64,000 bases of DNA from Candidatus Enterococcus murrayae (GTDB lineage: Bacteria; Bacillota; Bacilli; Lactobacillales; Enterococcaceae), in contig NZ_JAFLVR010000026.1 in the NCBI RefSeq assembly GCF_017315985.1, positions 1-64,000 of the forward strand, written 5' to 3'. Positions 33,363-41,802 of the stretch are shown here, in pieces. Each line of letters starts with the position of its first letter. The first letter of the stretch is position 1. Below the pieces are notes generated by a model, which was given only the letters and a program-made list of their open reading frames with translations, had not been told where the DNA came from and did not search any database. A program made the position numbers and the translations under genes.

Positions 33363-33390
33363 AGGTACCCGCACAAACTCGCTGATACCT
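33363..33390 (-). terminator. Terminator of the surface operon
   Basis: Stem AGGTA-C/G-TACCT with further partial pairing inside and a T run on the minus strand, just after the stop at 33407. Confidence 0.5.
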
Positions 33391-33406
33391 TAGTCTAAAC
33401 TACTCG

Positions 33407-34516
33407 TTATTCTTTTGATTCGATGACATTTTCCTGCATTTTTCCTTGCGCAAGGATATCTACTCGGGTTTGCATTTCTTCATACAATGACAATACAGAT
33501 TGGCGTGATTCAACGACTTCATCGGAAATCTCTTTCGCCTGTTCATTGATCAGTGCCAACTCTCTTTTAGCTTCTTCAATGATACGGTGAGCATCCATCT
33601 TAGATTTTTCCACCATACGATTGGCTTGTTTCCGTGCCGAGACCAATACTTCTCCTATTTCTTGCTGAGTCGAAACGGCTTCTTGTTTTAGCTGTTCATT
33701 CTCAGCTTTAAGTGCTGCAACCTTTTCACGCAGTTCAGCAGTCTCTTTGGCTTGAACTTCCTTAGCCGCTTGTTCTTCGATCATACGATCCATCACTTGA
33801 TCCTTCTCTACAATCACCTTATCGAGTTGAGAATATTGCTCGTCCTTCTCATTGATCTCTGAAATAAGATCATTGATCTGGCCTTCCAATTGATGGATTT
33901 TTTCAAGCCGCTGGATTTCTTCATCTTTTTGCTGAGCAACCAGTGCGTGATGTTCTTCGTGAATTTCTTCCAGCTCCTGTTCTACCGTAGCTAAGTGTTC
34001 AACCGAGTCTTTTAATTTCTTGTTTTCTTCCTGAACCTGTTCCAGCTGCTGCTTCAAGTTATCCAGCTCTTGCGTTTCTTTTAGACGCTGGACCTCTTGC
34101 CGTGCCCTCTGAACCTCGGCTTCCAAATCTTGAATTTGTCGACGATTTTGTGCTTTTTCCTCACCCATTCGTAAAACGGATTGGCGATAGTTCTCGTTTT
34201 CCTTCGTCAATTGTTGGGTTTGAGCAGACATTTCCTTTTTATACTTTTGTAAAACCTGTTCTTTTTCAAAAATCAAACGTTTCAGTTCTTTGATTTCTTC
34301 TGCTTGTTTCTCTGGTGACTCTGGAACAGTATTATCAGAGACCATCTTTAATGCAGGAGCAGATTTTGGCTGAGCTTGAGCTGGTGCAGGCGGAGTTGCC
34401 TGATTCTGTGTTGGTGCCGGTGCTTCGTTTTCCACTTTCTCCTCCGGAACGGAATTGATTTCATCGATAATGTTCTTATTGAAAAACCATCCGCTCTTCT
34501 TTTGTTGTGCTACCAT
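33407..34516 (-). CDS. DivIVA-like coiled-coil protein
   Basis: 369 residues. A short N-terminal KKSGWFFNKNIIDEI motif is followed by a Pro/Ala/Gln-rich linker (~30-62), then almost continuous heptads from ~70 to ~350. The last third, SARKQANRMVEKSKMDAHRI, is typical of DivIVA-family C-termini; the conserved DivIVA N-terminal membrane-binding domain is not seen. It is cytoplasmic and last in the operon with the two-pass membrane protein (18 bases upstream), signal peptidase and wall hydrolase. A scaffold role linking wall cleavage to a cell position is an inference from context. Confidence 0.7.
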   Translation of the reverse strand: MVAQQKKSGWFFNKNIIDEINSVPEEKVENEAPAPTQNQATPPAPAQAQPKSAPALKMVSDNTVPESPEKQAEEIKELKRLIFEKEQVLQKYKKEMSAQTQQLTKENENYRQSVLRMGEEKAQNRRQIQDLEAEVQRARQEVQRLKETQELDNLKQQLEQVQEENKKLKDSVEHLATVEQELEEIHEEHHALVAQQKDEEIQRLEKIHQLEGQINDLISEINEKDEQYSQLDKVIVEKDQVMDRMIEEQAAKEVQAKETAELREKVAALKAENEQLKQEAVSTQQEIGEVLVSARKQANRMVEKSKMDAHRIIEEAKRELALINEQAKEISDEVVESRQSVLSLYEEMQTRVDILAQGKMQENVIESKE

Positions 34517-34534
34517 TTTTTCCCCTTCTTTCCG

Positions 34535-35278
34535 TTAGTCTTCTTCTTGAATCATTACAAATTTATCTTCTCCATTCTCACGAGAGAAAGTACAGCTATA
34601 ATCTTGTTTCTGCTTTTCTCCGTCTCTTACATTCAACTGGAAAGTGATTTGTGTCAAATTCGCTATTTTCTCTGCTTCAGCAGCAAAAGCCTTGATATTA
34701 TCCTTGATTTGTTTGCGATTGTTATCACTGGTTAACTCTCCCGCCAAAGCAATGTTCAATGTTTGAGTCGGTATATCTAAGACGATCAGCGTCGTCGGCA
34801 AACCAAAGTAAGGACTGAGTTTGTTGGAAAGGTCACTCTCCATCGCGTATTGTTTTTCGCGGCTATCATCGGAGAACAGCTCAGCCCATGCATAATCCTG
34901 CAACCCGATTCCTTCCTGCGGATACTCTTTGACCGGCAGTTTATTGATCAGCTTTTTCTGTTCCTTTTTCATTACTTGGACATCGTCTCTTAACGTGCTG
35001 TTTTGTTCATTGACCGCATACAGCTGATCTTGTACCTGAAACAGGCTGTACGTGGTCAAGAACAACCCCACCGCTAAACAGAAGGTGATGAATAATAAAG
35101 CCGAAACATGCTTTGTCTGTTGTATTTGCTTGACATAATCCAACTTCCGCTGAAAAGTCGTCGATGCATCTCTTGGTGGTTTAATCAGCTGCAATCGAAC
35201 ATTGATAACCATCCGATATAGCCATACTAAGAGCACTAAAATAATGAGCCCTGCACAAATCCAATTAATGATTATCAC
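34535..35278 (-). CDS. Two-pass membrane protein, unknown, in the surface operon
   Basis: 247 residues, not recognised. Hydrophobic segments at ~5-22 and ~60-80 are separated by a basic loop (KPPRDASTTFQRKLDYVKQ), so both ends are probably outside. A short coiled coil (~85-115, VNEQNSTLRDDVQVMKKEQK) is followed by an extracytoplasmic domain of ~130 residues with mixed strands and helices. It lies between the signal peptidase (18 bases) and coiled-coil genes. Topology suggests a link between cytoplasmic scaffold and the outer hydrolase; unproved. Confidence 0.65.
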   Translation of the reverse strand: MIIINWICAGLIILVLLVWLYRMVINVRLQLIKPPRDASTTFQRKLDYVKQIQQTKHVSALLFITFCLAVGLFLTTYSLFQVQDQLYAVNEQNSTLRDDVQVMKKEQKKLINKLPVKEYPQEGIGLQDYAWAELFSDDSREKQYAMESDLSNKLSPYFGLPTTLIVLDIPTQTLNIALAGELTSDNNRKQIKDNIKAFAAEAEKIANLTQITFQLNVRDGEKQKQDYSCTFSRENGEDKFVMIQEED

Positions 35279-35296
35279 GTGTTTACCCCTTTTCTT

Positions 35297-35875
35297 TTAG
35301 TTTTCCACCTTAGCGAGATGAATCGCCGGAAAACGGAATTGGACAGTTCCTTCGATTGCGTCCTGATGAACGAAACCAAATGTGCGGCTGTCTTTAGAAA
35401 CGTCTACATGATCGCCGATCACAAAGTAAACGTCCTCTGGAATTTTGTTTAATGTTTGAAACTCATCCGCTACAGTTGGCGATAGGTGAAACGTGCTCGT
35501 GGTTTCAAAATCGCCTTGTTCGCCGATATTTAACACCATGCGATCATTTCGGATAAACAAACGGTCACCTGGTAATCCAATTACACGTTTGACAAACATC
35601 CCCTCTTCCTTATCCACTGAAAAAGCAATGATATCGTAGCGCTGGATCTGAACATTTTTTTTTACTAGAACCTGATCTCTTTCAGTCAATGCTGGAACCA
35701 TCGAAGTCCCAGAAATCGTATGAACACTATAGCGCTTTTGTAACTGTCCTCTCATAACAAACAGCATCGTTACAGATAAAATGATGAGAAGAACAATGGT
35801 TAACAGTATCGTCCTCCTGTCATACGGTGAATCCTCTGCGTGTTCGTGTCGCTTATTTGCCACGAGTGATGGCAC
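35297..35875 (-). CDS. lepB: Type I signal peptidase
   Basis: 192 residues with one N-terminal membrane anchor (~22-41). Catalytic Ser58 in SGTSMVPAL and Lys96 in GMFVKRVIGLPGDRL form the Ser/Lys dyad, and GDHVDVSKDSRTFG is the conserved box E. Gram-positive size. It cleaves signal peptides at the outer face of the membrane. Its gene starts 4 bases after the hydrolase gene, so it may preferentially process that protein or be an extra paralogue of the housekeeping enzyme. Confidence 0.92.
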   Translation of the reverse strand: MPSLVANKRHEHAEDSPYDRRTILLTIVLLIILSVTMLFVMRGQLQKRYSVHTISGTSMVPALTERDQVLVKKNVQIQRYDIIAFSVDKEEGMFVKRVIGLPGDRLFIRNDRMVLNIGEQGDFETTSTFHLSPTVADEFQTLNKIPEDVYFVIGDHVDVSKDSRTFGFVHQDAIEGTVQFRFPAIHLAKVEN

Positions 35876-35879
35876 CCCT

Positions 35880-38096
35880 TTATTTTGCTTTGATATAAGT
35901 TACTAAATCAGATTTGGCTAAGTTTGCATCGATCACCCGATAGGAAATCACTGTACCGCCATATACATTTCCTTCTGAGATTAAAATCCCCTCTGGTCGA
36001 ACCACTTCAACAAAAGCGACATGACCATAGCGCGGATCTGATCCAGCTGTGCCTGGTGTGAAGGAAATCAACCAGCCGGCTTTAGGCTCACGGCTGACCT
36101 CATATCCCAAGGCTTTTCCTTTTGTCCCCCATTCACCGCCGTTGCCCATAAAGTCATCGACGCTCTTTCCTAACTGCTTCACACGGTTAAAGGCGTACCA
36201 CGTACATTGACCAACTGGGTATGAACCGGAAGTATTGTAATTGATCCCGTTATAATCTGGATAACGCATCATGGAGCGATATTCTTTGGGAATCTCCTCC
36301 TTGCCTTTAATAAAGACGCCGGATGATTGATCAACTTTTACACGATCGTATTGCGTCAAATTGTAGACTGCAATGATCGAATTCAGCTTTCTATCATAGG
36401 AGGTGTCTGTCGCATAAGTCCCAGTCAGCGCATGGGTCGAGCGTAAATAATTCTTCGCGGTAGAACGCCAGGCTTTTTGATAATAGCCGTCATTACCAGA
36501 TATCCCTCCCCTTAGCAATTGAACGTAATCGCCTAATGAAGCCGCATAGTTTGGATACTTGCGAAAAGCGGAATTAATAGAATACAAATCGCCATTTCCA
36601 CGATCCTCTTGAGTTGCCATCGAAACGGCTTGTCCTTGATAGGTTCCCTTCACTCCGAACAGATTGTAATTTGGCGGCAGCGACAAGCTGCTGCTGCCAG
36701 AACCGCTTTCCAGCAACGCTTGAGCAATCATTACTGAAGCAAAAACATCGTATTCTTGTCCAAGCTTGCGCGCATCTTCTGCAATCGTCGAAATGAATTT
36801 CTTCGAGGCTTCATTTTCTGTGAAGTTGATCGAAGCGGGATATTCGGCCAAAATTGTTTGACCATATTCAGTTAATGTAACGTCTGGCAAAGTCTGAACG
36901 AACACCTCTTCATCGATATCCATCGGCTGAAGAACGACTTGCCGCTGCTTTTCCTTTTTATCTGATTCTTCGTTATTCTGCTCATTATCATTCTCACTTG
37001 ACTCTATATCCTCATTCGCTTCTATCTTCGTTGCGTCTGGGGAAACCTCTACCTCCACATCCTCAGCCGTTAAGTAATAGTCTTTTCCGATGGAAACACC
37101 GATCATTTCTAGCTGATCGTCCTTCTTTCGGTAAAGCAAACTGCCGACACTGATTTCGTCCGCCTGCTTCTCAGGTGTCCCGGTGATTTCAATTCCAAAA
37201 AGATCGCTGTATAGTTTAGCAGCTAAATGCTCTGTATTAAAATCAGGCTCTTGCTCAATGCCTAGTTTCTTGATTCCATCATAGATCAACGCCGCTTGTG
37301 CTTTATTTTCGAAGCTCGAAAGCAACGGCAGCTCATAGCCCTTCAGATCTGATTGTGCCACTTCCGCTGTCTTCAACTCACTTGGCAGCTGCAATGTACT
37401 CGTCTCTGAAAAAGCAGCCGGAGTCTCTTGGATAACAGCCGCACTCGCTTGAACTTTGGGCTCACTCTGGACCGGCGGTGTAGGCGTACTTGGTGCCGGA
37501 TTTGGGATTGAACCTGGTGCAGACGGGGCTGATGGTGTACTCGGCTGCTCCTGACTAGTAGAAGAACTCGTTGTTGTCGTCCCTGTTGAACTGCTGCTCG
37601 AACTTGTCGTACTACTTGAAGTATTGCTAGCAGTCGAAGTATCACTTTTAGAAGTGCTGGAAGCAGTGGAGCTGGATGTCTGACTCCCAGAGGTCCCGCT
37701 CGTCGAACTTTCTGTCGATTCCCCTTTAGTCGAACTTTCCGTAATTGAACTGTCGCTGCTTGACGGTTCGATTGTACTGCTTTCAGGTATTGGTTCCGAT
37801 ACAGGCTCCTCAGCCGGCGCGCTTTCCGTCGGCTCCTTTACGCTCGGTGCTTCTGACACATCCCCAGATGGCTCATCTGCAGATGGCTCTGGCGTCGGAG
37901 TTTCTTGAATCGGTTCTGGTGCTGCCGGAGCCTCCGGTGCTGCTGGTTCTGCAACCGTTGAACTTTCCGGGACTGTTCTTTCCACAACAGACGATTCCTG
38001 AAGCAAGTTATCGGCTTTTAGTGCCCCGCTGCGCAGGCTAGCAGCTCCCCAACAAAACACTACTACCCCACAAATTGCCATAACAATCTTTTTCAT
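35880..38096 (-). CDS. Secreted glucosaminidase/CHAP peptidoglycan hydrolase
   Basis: 738 residues from ATG at 38096 (better spaced from AAGGGG than the ATG at 38102). Signal peptide ~1-30. Residues ~40-105 are Pro/Glu-rich and ~105-185 almost pure Ser/Thr, a wall-spanning or glycosylatable linker; ~230-390 is a unique acidic region. A glucosaminidase domain (~425-580) carries AQALLESGSG with catalytic Glu ~461 and NYNLFGVKG. A C-terminal CHAP amidase/endopeptidase domain (~620-738) has GQCTWYAF (Cys ~630), YGHVAFVE (His ~690) and SEGN. Two cleavage activities in one protein suit wall remodelling or daughter-cell separation. Confidence 0.9.
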   Translation of the reverse strand: MKKIVMAICGVVVFCWGAASLRSGALKADNLLQESSVVERTVPESSTVAEPAAPEAPAAPEPIQETPTPEPSADEPSGDVSEAPSVKEPTESAPAEEPVSEPIPESSTIEPSSSDSSITESSTKGESTESSTSGTSGSQTSSSTASSTSKSDTSTASNTSSSTTSSSSSSTGTTTTSSSTSQEQPSTPSAPSAPGSIPNPAPSTPTPPVQSEPKVQASAAVIQETPAAFSETSTLQLPSELKTAEVAQSDLKGYELPLLSSFENKAQAALIYDGIKKLGIEQEPDFNTEHLAAKLYSDLFGIEITGTPEKQADEISVGSLLYRKKDDQLEMIGVSIGKDYYLTAEDVEVEVSPDATKIEANEDIESSENDNEQNNEESDKKEKQRQVVLQPMDIDEEVFVQTLPDVTLTEYGQTILAEYPASINFTENEASKKFISTIAEDARKLGQEYDVFASVMIAQALLESGSGSSSLSLPPNYNLFGVKGTYQGQAVSMATQEDRGNGDLYSINSAFRKYPNYAASLGDYVQLLRGGISGNDGYYQKAWRSTAKNYLRSTHALTGTYATDTSYDRKLNSIIAVYNLTQYDRVKVDQSSGVFIKGKEEIPKEYRSMMRYPDYNGINYNTSGSYPVGQCTWYAFNRVKQLGKSVDDFMGNGGEWGTKGKALGYEVSREPKAGWLISFTPGTAGSDPRYGHVAFVEVVRPEGILISEGNVYGGTVISYRVIDANLAKSDLVTYIKAK

Positions 38097-38799
38097 GAAC
38101 ATTTCCCCTTCTTTCTATCCTGAATAACGCTAAGTATTTTTTGGAAATACTGGGGCAACCAATGATTTGAAAAAAAATCAAGGATGCTGACAATAATCCG
38201 CATCCTTGATTCAAACTTCGGTAATGATGCATCCACCTTGTAAAAATTACCAGTGAATGCTGAGCATCCTGCGCCGTTCATCGCTGAGACTTTAAATAGC
38301 TTCTGATAAGTCACAATCGTTCACTGATTCACGGCAAATTGGCTTCTTTTTATAAAGAAAGATGCTAAGATTTACTGATTCCATCAACCTTCAGCATGCT
38401 GTCAGTAATAATTACAATGACCGGATCTCTTATGTATTTTTGTTTTTTTATGGACTTTCACGAGAGGTGATCAACGACTAAAGGAATTCACGATTAGAAA
38501 CCCTTCCAGCAGTCTCGTAAAACCTAGAAAACACCTTCATTGCGCACACCATTGGTTACAATATTATTCTACCTGCATTTATAAGGAATGTCCCAGCCAT
38601 TTTTGAAATATAAAATTTAATTTTTGGATAAAAATAAGCAGCCAAGGGATTTGTATCCGCTTTCTAGTTTGAGATTGCTTACATCTAGCTATATTTCAAA
38701 TTCATGGAAACAGCCGCGCGATAAAAATTCTTTTTTTGTTTTTTTTATTTACTTTTTGGATAATCCGTCCTACTGTTATATTCTCCATAAAAAACAACT
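38097..38799 (-). other. Long leader region upstream of the surface operon
   Basis: About 700 bases without a supportable gene between phnX and the hydrolase gene. On the minus strand it ends with an intrinsic terminator placed about 75 bases before the hydrolase start, so most transcripts from an upstream promoter would stop there unless antiterminated. The left part (38620-38780) is very A/T-rich. No known riboswitch consensus was recognised. Confidence 0.5.
38170..38210 (-). terminator. Intrinsic terminator inside the leader of the surface operon
   Basis: Perfect 11-bp stem (38177-38187 with 38200-38210), 12-base loop, and eight T on the minus strand. The 3' arm GCATCC could instead pair with two upstream GGATGC copies (38229-38234 and 38264-38269), a possible antiterminator. 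Confidence 0.75.
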
Positions 38800-38826
38800 A
38801 AACACCGACTATAAAAGCCGGTGTTT
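38800..38826 (-). terminator. Terminator of the phosphonate operon
   Basis: 8-bp stem AAACACCG/CGGTGTTT just after the phnX stop, with a T6 run after a short spacer on the minus strand. Confidence 0.75.
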
Positions 38827-38830
38827 TCTT

Positions 38831-39652
38831 CTAGTTGGTAACTGCTTCCTTCTTCTTTTCTCGCAGTTTTTGAATGGTGGAACGCTCTTGTAAAATTTCG
38901 GCTAACTCTAATAGGTTCTTCACACAAAGATCGGCACCCTGCTGATAAAATTTTTCAGCCGTCTGCTGGTTCAGCCGCTCCATCTCTTCCTTCGAGAGAC
39001 CCTTATACTCCTCTAGTGAAAGTCCCATTTCTGAACTGCCTTCTGTTACTGCGATACTCAATACACCAGCGTTTTTTCCTTCCTTGATATCTGTGATAGT
39101 ATCTCCGACCTTGATTACTTCCTCCATCGAACGATTTTGAAAATGGCGCATATTCTCAAAAATCATAAACGGATATGGTCTCCCTAATGAATCGACATCA
39201 TCTGGGGTCACAACATAATCTGGATGATAGCCCTCCATTTTGGCCGTTTCAAAAACGACAGCCATCATTTCTTTGGTATATCCGGTCGTCGAGCCGATAT
39301 TATAACCGAGCTGCTTAATTTTTTTCATCGCTTGCTTGGTTTCTGGCTTGAGGTGGCTGTTTTCCGCCAAATCCGCAAATAGATATTTTTCAAAGTCTTG
39401 ATAAATACTTGATACATCCGCTTCTGCTGAAGGACGTCCGTGAAGCTCTATCCATTGTTTTTTTACTTTATCAAGTGAAAGCAGCTGCTTGATATGATCC
39501 TTTTTGAGCATCCCCATTGGTTTTCGAATTTCTCTGTCCGTAAGCTGAATCCCTTTTTCTTCAAACGCTTTTTTGAACGCTTCAACAGGAGCCATACAAC
39601 CAAAGTCAACGGTTGTTCCTGCCCAATCTAAAATAATTGTATTAACCGGCAT
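38831..39652 (-). CDS. phnX: Phosphonoacetaldehyde hydrolase
   Basis: 273 residues from ATG at 39652 (CGGAGG at 6 bases); it overlaps the phnW end by 11 bases. HAD superfamily: nucleophile D9 in ILDWAGTTVDFG, the Schiff-base Lys in PMGMLKKDH (K50), and GDTITDIKEGKNAG as the magnesium loop. It splits phosphonoacetaldehyde to acetaldehyde and phosphate, completing 2-aminoethylphosphonate degradation. Last gene of the operon. Confidence 0.95.
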   Translation of the reverse strand: MPVNTIILDWAGTTVDFGCMAPVEAFKKAFEEKGIQLTDREIRKPMGMLKKDHIKQLLSLDKVKKQWIELHGRPSAEADVSSIYQDFEKYLFADLAENSHLKPETKQAMKKIKQLGYNIGSTTGYTKEMMAVVFETAKMEGYHPDYVVTPDDVDSLGRPYPFMIFENMRHFQNRSMEEVIKVGDTITDIKEGKNAGVLSIAVTEGSSEMGLSLEEYKGLSKEEMERLNQQTAEKFYQQGADLCVKNLLELAEILQERSTIQKLREKKKEAVTN

Positions 39653-40736
39653 ATGCCACCTCCGTATAATTTTCAATGACTTTTACTAAACGATGAATAT
39701 CCTCTGGATAAATATCACCAATATTTCCGATACGGAAACAATCGACCGTACTGATTTTTCCTGGATAGATCACAAAACCATTTTGTTTTAAATGCTGATA
39801 AAAATTGTCAAAATCAAAGGCCGCCTGCTTTGGATACAAGAAGGAAGTGATAAATGGCCCTTGATGTTTTGTGATAAACGGCTGGTATCCCAGCTCCTCC
39901 ATCTTTTGCCGCAATAGTCGATTATTGGTCAAATATCGCATATATCTTTGATAGATGCCGCCTTCTTCATCCAATTCCTTCAATGCTTGATGAAAGGCTA
40001 AAACTGTATGGGTAGGTGAAGTAAACCGCCATTTCCCGTCTTTTTCCATCGTTTCGTATTGGTCATACAGATCTAAGGATACCGTTCGAGCATAATTTCG
40101 GCGTTTTTCCAGCTGATCTCTTTTTGCCAAAATAAAGGAAAATCCAGGAACCCCTTGAATACATTTGTTCGAGCTTGAGATTAGGAAATCAATGGATAAC
40201 GCGGAAACGTCAATCGGAATTCCGCCAAAGCTAGACATCGCATCCACAATGAACAACAGCCCCTTGTCTTCGGCAAGCTTCGCTATCTCCTCTAACTCAT
40301 TCAAAATACCGGAAGTCGTTTCACTATGGACCATCGCAATCGCTGTAATAGAGGGATCCTTTTCAAGCATTTCTGAAATAGCTGTCGCCTGAGGAATCTC
40401 ATCCTCAGCGACTTCATAGACTGTATGAGTCAACTTGTAACGCTCACTCATACTAACTATTCGGCGACCGTATGCGCCATTCACACAAATCAACACGTGA
40501 TCATTTGGCCCGATAACTGAACTCAAGACAGATTCCACACCAAATGATCCACTGCCCTGCATCAATATCGTCGTATATTCTGTTTCTGATACTCCCGCCA
40601 AAGACAGCAATTTTTGACGAATCTCTTGGGTAATCGTCTTGTATTCCAGATCCCAAGTACAGTGGTCGACCATCATTGCTTGTTTGACTGATTTTGTCGT
40701 CGTCAACGGTCCCGGTGTTAATAATTTATAGTCCAT
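39642..40736 (-). CDS. phnW: 2-aminoethylphosphonate:pyruvate aminotransferase
   Basis: 364 residues, class V PLP fold. LLTPGPLTTTKSVKQAM opens the protein, MQGSGSFGVESVL binds the cofactor phosphate, and SSSNKCIQGVPG near residue 190 holds the PLP Lys. It transfers the amino group of 2-aminoethylphosphonate to pyruvate, giving phosphonoacetaldehyde for PhnX. Encoded 11 bases after the substrate-binding protein and overlapping phnX. Confidence 0.95.
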   Translation of the reverse strand: MDYKLLTPGPLTTTKSVKQAMMVDHCTWDLEYKTITQEIRQKLLSLAGVSETEYTTILMQGSGSFGVESVLSSVIGPNDHVLICVNGAYGRRIVSMSERYKLTHTVYEVAEDEIPQATAISEMLEKDPSITAIAMVHSETTSGILNELEEIAKLAEDKGLLFIVDAMSSFGGIPIDVSALSIDFLISSSNKCIQGVPGFSFILAKRDQLEKRRNYARTVSLDLYDQYETMEKDGKWRFTSPTHTVLAFHQALKELDEEGGIYQRYMRYLTNNRLLRQKMEELGYQPFITKHQGPFITSFLYPKQAAFDFDNFYQHLKQNGFVIYPGKISTVDCFRIGNIGDIYPEDIHRLVKVIENYTEVAYAG

Positions 40737-40747
40737 GCTGCACCCCT

Positions 40748-41722
40748 TTAATCAACCAATTTTTGATGTTTTTCTAATAATTCAGCTGTTAATTCGTTAG
40801 GAAATACCTTTTGATCCTTCGCTTCCTGTTCAGGGTCGACAGTCTCGCCTTTGTACAGCGCACTAGGATAAATTTCCAATAAGTCTTTACGCCCTTTTTC
40901 TAAGATCAGATTCAGCATTTTTTCTGCTTCTGGATTGGTATTTTTTCCTTTATCGATCACTGCTAGAGATTCTGTCAACGTGTAGGTTCCTTCTGTTGGC
41001 TCCACAAAATCAATCGGCAGTCCGTCCTGTTTATCTTTGACTGCTTGATGTCGTAAGCCAAAACCAATTGCTACTTCCCCTAACCGAACCTTCTTCAATG
41101 GCCCAGAGCCAGAGCTTTCTAAGTGGTCGCCGGCATTTTTATAGATTCCCTGCAGGATTGTTTTTGCTTCAGCTTGTCCATAGTTATCGACCAATGCTTG
41201 AAACAATAGCCATGCTGTAGAGGATTGTTTGATATCTGAGATAGATAGCGCATCTTTGTATTTTGGATCTGCTAAGTCCTTTAGGCTTGCAGGAACTGGC
41301 AGCTTCATTTCCTTCATTACATCAGTATTGTAAAAAATCGTTCCCTCTTGTACTGTGAATGGCGCGATATAGTCTGGAATCTTCGTCAACGAATCGACAG
41401 GCAGCTCCAGTTTTTTAAACATGTCTTCTTTTTTCTGAGCACTATTTAAATAGAAGGTACTCATCGTTACTAAGTCAGCCTCAATGTCTTTTCCTTCTGC
41501 TAAAAGCTTACCGCCCAGCTCTGAAGTACCAAAGGATTGCAGCGTATATTTTCCCTTGTAGCCATTTTTATCTAAAACATTTTTAATCACTTCCACGGGT
41601 TCTTCATCCGCATTGGTGTAGATCGTCACTTTCCCATTTGCTGCGTCGCCTTTGCTGCAGCCGCCTAATAATAGAACGAAAAGCAGGCCTCCAAGTAAAG
41701 CAATTAATTTCTTTTTGTTCAT
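40748..41722 (-). CDS. 2-aminoethylphosphonate ABC transporter substrate-binding lipoprotein
   Basis: 324 residues. Lipoprotein signal with LLLGGC (Cys22). It has the iron/thiamine-type solute-binding fold (KVTIYTNADEEPVEVIKNVL ... GEVAIGFGLRHQ) shared by the PhnS-type 2-AEP binding proteins. Directly upstream of phnW and downstream of the permease gene, so it delivers 2-AEP to the permease. Assignment of substrate rests on the operon. Confidence 0.85.
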   Translation of the reverse strand: MNKKKLIALLGGLLFVLLLGGCSKGDAANGKVTIYTNADEEPVEVIKNVLDKNGYKGKYTLQSFGTSELGGKLLAEGKDIEADLVTMSTFYLNSAQKKEDMFKKLELPVDSLTKIPDYIAPFTVQEGTIFYNTDVMKEMKLPVPASLKDLADPKYKDALSISDIKQSSTAWLLFQALVDNYGQAEAKTILQGIYKNAGDHLESSGSGPLKKVRLGEVAIGFGLRHQAVKDKQDGLPIDFVEPTEGTYTLTESLAVIDKGKNTNPEAEKMLNLILEKGRKDLLEIYPSALYKGETVDPEQEAKDQKVFPNELTAELLEKHQKLVD

Positions 41723-41802
41723 TGATCATTCTCCTTTTTCATATTTAAATCTGATTTTCAAACCGTACACCATTCCTCTATACCTTTTACTATGAATGAT
41801 GG

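Noticed and set aside
38093-38314. 73-codon minus-strand frame from GTG in the leader of the hydrolase gene
   Set aside because: No ribosome binding site; it runs through the leader terminator hairpin and overlaps the hydrolase start. Better explained as structured leader RNA.
38097-38480. Leader tested by eye as T-box, c-di-AMP (ydaO), c-di-GMP, SAM or cobalamin riboswitch
   Set aside because: None of the core consensus segments could be matched; only loose resemblance to a T-box core near 38230. Left as an unassigned leader.
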